Below are positions 4,677-7,331 of a stretch of DNA of 7,331 bases, one piece after another. Source of the DNA: Clostridiales bacterium (lineage in GTDB: Bacteria; Bacillota; Clostridia; Saccharofermentanales; Saccharofermentanaceae); NCBI GenBank assembly GCA_017612755.1, contig JAGAFH010000031.1, positions 1 to 7,331 of the forward strand, given 5' to 3'. Position numbers and translations under genes: made by a program. The notes below the pieces were generated by a model. That model was given only the letters and a program-made list of their open reading frames with translations. It was not told the DNA's origin and made no database searches. Numbering within the stretch: position 1 is the stretch's first letter; each line of letters begins with the position of its first letter.

Positions 4677-6674
4677 ATGAAAAAGTTTGTTGGAACGATC
4701 CTTATTCTTTCCATGGGACTGCCGGTAGTATTGTCCGGATGTGCTGCTGTTATAGAGCCCGCTGAGACGACTGCCTCTGAGCCGGTGGTCTTGTCGTCCC
4801 GTCCCCAGGATGACTTTTACTACTATGTAAATAAGGATACCCTTGAGAACGCGCAGTTCGAGTACGGGGAGTCGGTGGCAGGAACTGCCTTTGACGACGA
4901 TCTGGTAGAGAACCAGGTCAAGGGGATAATAAGTGATGTGGCCGCCGGGTCAGGTTATACTGTGGGATCTGAAGAGTATATCATCTCTACAGCCTATGAT
5001 CTGTATTCTTCTTATGATTTTGAGAATACGGATGCGCCGTCGGATCTTATCTCTATGATGACATCTATCGAAAACTGTTCCTCTGTATCTGAACTTGTTT
5101 CCATCGATGCTGCCCTGGTCAGGGACTACGGCATTACAAGTATCTTCGGGGCAACGGTGGAAACCGATTATACTGCTCCGGGTCAGAGATGCATCCTTTT
5201 CCAGCAGCAGGATTCGGTCTTTGATGTGAGCTTTAAGGATGCTATGGAAGACAACTTCGCCTTTAACTCCCTTAAGACATCGGGAAAGACATTGTGGACT
5301 GCTTTGGGACACGACCCTTCGGAGGCGGAACAGTACGGGCTGGAGCTTGGCTATTATGCCATGGATCTTTTCTCTTACACGGATCAGGATATGCTCATGT
5401 CTGATGAGCTCTTCTATGTGTATGTAGAGTCCATGCCGGCAGACGAAATGTATTCACTGTTCACTAATGTGGATTTGGAAGGTTATTTCTCGGAGATAGG
5501 ATTTGATACATCGGCCATATCTTCTTTCTGCTATATGGACAGGGGACAGCTGGAAGGTATGAACGAGCTGTTTGCTGACTCGAACTTAAATGCCCTCAAA
5601 ACATTGGAATTGGGAAGACTTTACCAGAAGTATATGAGATTTATCGCCCCTCATTATGAGGCCCTTTCGGGAGATATAGCGATCAGTTACGATACTCCCG
5701 AAGAGCAGGCAGTGGATGAGATCTTTAACGCGTTCTTTGCTGAGACGGATCCTCTTTATGTGGAGCAGTATTATTCCCCTGAGATGGATGCGGCTTTGAT
5801 CTCCATGTGTGACGATATAAGGGAAGGATACAGAGCTCTGATCACCGGCGCTGACTGGCTTTCTGAATCTACCCGCCAGGGACTTCTTCAGAAGCTGGAC
5901 AACATCGTTTATGTAACGGGAATGAACGTGGAAAGACATGATCTTACAAAGTATGCATCACTGCCTACAGACAACTATTATGATCTTTTAGTTGAATATA
6001 CCAGGATCGATATGGCTGATCGGATCGCAAGCCTTTACGAGCCTTTGGACAGATATGAGGTGGGCATGCCCATGCAGATGTTCAATGCATGTTATGATCC
6101 TACTTCCAATAACATAACTATCACAGTTGCCATCATGAACGCACCTTTCTTTGATCTCTCCGCTGATTACTACACGAATCTGGGAGGTCTGGGAATGGTA
6201 ATCGCCCACGAGATGGGACATGCCTTTGACAGCAACTGTATCCTCTTTAACGCTGACGGGGTCTATGATCCCTCCTGGATCCCAGATTCTGATTACCAGA
6301 CTCTTGTGGACCGCAACGAAACGGCTGCTTCCTACTTTGAAGACAACTTCACCGTTTTCGGGATCTACCATGTGGACGGTGAGCAGACCCTTGGTGAGAA
6401 CTATGCGGACCTGGGAGGTATGGAGTGCGTATCATCTCTCTGTACAAATGATTCTGAGCTTACCCTTCTTTTCGAGAACTACGCAAGGATCTGGTGTGAG
6501 AAGAAGACGGACGAATCTGTTATCAGCCAGATCGCCTATGACGAACACAGCCCCGAAGTCATAAGGGTAAATGCTATCCTTTCAACTTTGGACGCTTTCT
6601 ATGAACTATATGACGTATCCGAAGGTGACGGTATGTATATCGCTCCCGAAGACCGCATATCAAGATGGTATTAA
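4677..6674 (+). CDS. M13-family (neprilysin/PepO-like) zinc metallopeptidase, lipoprotein
   Basis: Surface peptidase predicted to cleave oligopeptides outside the cell. The 665-residue product starts with a lipoprotein signal peptide (MKKF, hydrophobic core) and the lipobox LSGC, with Cys22 as lipid anchor. A Ser/Thr/Glu-rich linker leads to DDFYYYVN (from Asp45), the usual start of M13 domains. Catalytic region: NAPFF (Asn488, substrate-binding motif), HEMGH (His511, Glu512, His515), ENYAD (zinc ligand Glu574, Asp578), then DEHSPEVIRVN with His624 and Arg630 spaced as the neprilysin transition-state His and substrate-carboxylate Arg. The end ISRWY resembles the family's C-terminal Trp region. 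All key residues are present, so it should be active. AAGGAG (4663-4668) lies 8 bases before the ATG at 4677; an ATG at 4659 lies before that site and adds non-signal residues. The permease gene follows after 15 bases. Substrate unknown. Confidence 0.93.
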   Translation: MKKFVGTILILSMGLPVVLSGCAAVIEPAETTASEPVVLSSRPQDDFYYYVNKDTLENAQFEYGESVAGTAFDDDLVENQVKGIISDVAAGSGYTVGSEEYIISTAYDLYSSYDFENTDAPSDLISMMTSIENCSSVSELVSIDAALVRDYGITSIFGATVETDYTAPGQRCILFQQQDSVFDVSFKDAMEDNFAFNSLKTSGKTLWTALGHDPSEAEQYGLELGYYAMDLFSYTDQDMLMSDELFYVYVESMPADEMYSLFTNVDLEGYFSEIGFDTSAISSFCYMDRGQLEGMNELFADSNLNALKTLELGRLYQKYMRFIAPHYEALSGDIAISYDTPEEQAVDEIFNAFFAETDPLYVEQYYSPEMDAALISMCDDIREGYRALITGADWLSESTRQGLLQKLDNIVYVTGMNVERHDLTKYASLPTDNYYDLLVEYTRIDMADRIASLYEPLDRYEVGMPMQMFNACYDPTSNNITITVAIMNAPFFDLSADYYTNLGGLGMVIAHEMGHAFDSNCILFNADGVYDPSWIPDSDYQTLVDRNETAASYFEDNFTVFGIYHVDGEQTLGENYADLGGMECVSSLCTNDSELTLLFENYARIWCEKKTDESVISQIAYDEHSPEVIRVNAILSTLDAFYELYDVSEGDGMYIAPEDRISRWY

Positions 6675-6689
6675 AGGAGGTGAAACGAA

Positions 6690-7331
6690 ATGAACATTAT
6701 CTTAAAGAATTCACTTAAAAATGTTTTCGGAAAACCCCTCCGTACGCTCCTGGTGGTCTTCTCCGTCTTTGTCTGTTCTTTGAGCGCATTTCTGTGCTTT
6801 GATCTGGGACGCACTATAGATACTGTCCTTTCTGAAATGTACAGCATCGTTGCTCCCGGTGAGCTCATGGTCACTGCCGGAAGGGGAAACATGAGCGCAG
6901 AAGCACTTGAGTCAGATCTTCCTTCCTGTCAGGTGCTGTCCATTAATTCAAATACCGAGACTTTGTATAAGGACATCGAAGGTGAGTATAACTACGTAAC
7001 TACCGAGACTATGGCCATTATGGGCCTTGATATCGGCAAGGGCGTGGAGATGGGAGTCCTGGACCCCTGTGAACTGGGCGAAAACGAAGCCCTTGTAACA
7101 AGCAAGCTCTCCGCCGATTTCGGATATAAGGCCGGAGATACCATTACGGTCCATGACAGGGCCGGAGATGAAGTTGAACTTACGGTAAAAGGGATCATTC
7201 CCGACGGTAAGAATAACTATCTGATCTCAAGCAGATACTCGGCAGTAGTAAATAACGATACTATGACGACACTGTCCTGCGGATATTCGGATATCAAGGG
7301 CATGTATATCATCGATCTTCTGGATGATGAG
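6690..7331 (+). CDS. FtsX/MacB-type ABC transporter permease, 3' truncated by the window end
   Basis: N-terminal 214 residues of a permease open to the last base. MNIILKNSLKNVFGKPLRT is the typical cytoplasmic start of these permeases; a membrane segment follows (about residues 19-38), then an extracytoplasmic MacB-like domain with the recognisable NEALVTSKLSADFGYKAGDT and VKGIIP stretches. The remaining membrane segments lie beyond the window. The ribosome site AAAGGAGGTG (6673-6682) overlaps the peptidase stop and is 9 bases (after GGAGG) from the ATG, so the two genes are very likely co-transcribed and translated in step. Such permeases work with a separate ATPase in peptide or lipoprotein export, mechanotransmission or antimicrobial resistance. 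The ATPase should be encoded nearby, outside the window. The specific substrate cannot be inferred. Confidence 0.88.
   Translation, partial: MNIILKNSLKNVFGKPLRTLLVVFSVFVCSLSAFLCFDLGRTIDTVLSEMYSIVAPGELMVTAGRGNMSAEALESDLPSCQVLSINSNTETLYKDIEGEYNYVTTETMAIMGLDIGKGVEMGVLDPCELGENEALVTSKLSADFGYKAGDTITVHDRAGDEVELTVKGIIPDGKNNYLISSRYSAVVNNDTMTTLSCGYSDIKGMYIIDLLDDE

Noticed and set aside
4360..4765. Two overlapping + strand frames between the DUF3800 and peptidase genes
   Set aside because: They run through promoter and repeat sequence, have no ribosome site and give Cys-rich products without family features.

Overview
The window looks like chromosomal DNA from a Gram-positive Clostridia-type bacterium, probably Lachnospiraceae or a close relative (an inference; no marker gene is present). 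Reasons: strong AGGAGG ribosome sites, TTGACA/TATAAT-like promoters, intrinsic terminators, a Firmicutes-style multi-membrane histidine kinase, a lipoprotein signal peptide and a holin-like small toxin. There are no rRNA, tRNA or CRISPR features.

Left part, 2-2670 (+): the end of an OmpR/PhoB-type response regulator, cut by the window edge, overlaps by 4 bases a 667-residue sensor histidine kinase with six predicted membrane segments.

Middle part, 2698-3011: the apparently empty gap after the kinase holds what looks like a complete type I toxin-antitoxin locus. A 27-residue holin-like membrane toxin (2908-2825, -) has its own promoter, a 5' hairpin and a hairpin covering its ribosome site. 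A convergent RNA of about 90 nt (from about 2745, +) has a good extended -10 promoter. The two RNAs share one bidirectional terminator (2792-2833), so their 3' ends are complementary. This is the most interesting element of the window.

Right of it on the - strand are a six-segment membrane protein of unknown function (3600-3028) and a DUF3800 protein (4382-3708). The DUF3800 gene is AT-rich compared with the rest. It is bracketed by two 31-bp REP-like elements in opposite orientation. Its leader carries two mutually exclusive hairpins, the second followed by a T-rich tract that ends just before the ribosome site, which is the layout of an attenuator.

Right part, 4677-7331 (+): a lipoprotein M13 (neprilysin/PepO-type) zinc metallopeptidase is followed after 15 bases by an FtsX/MacB-type ABC permease cut by the window end. 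They are probably one operon acting at the outer face of the membrane, with the transporter ATPase expected outside the window.
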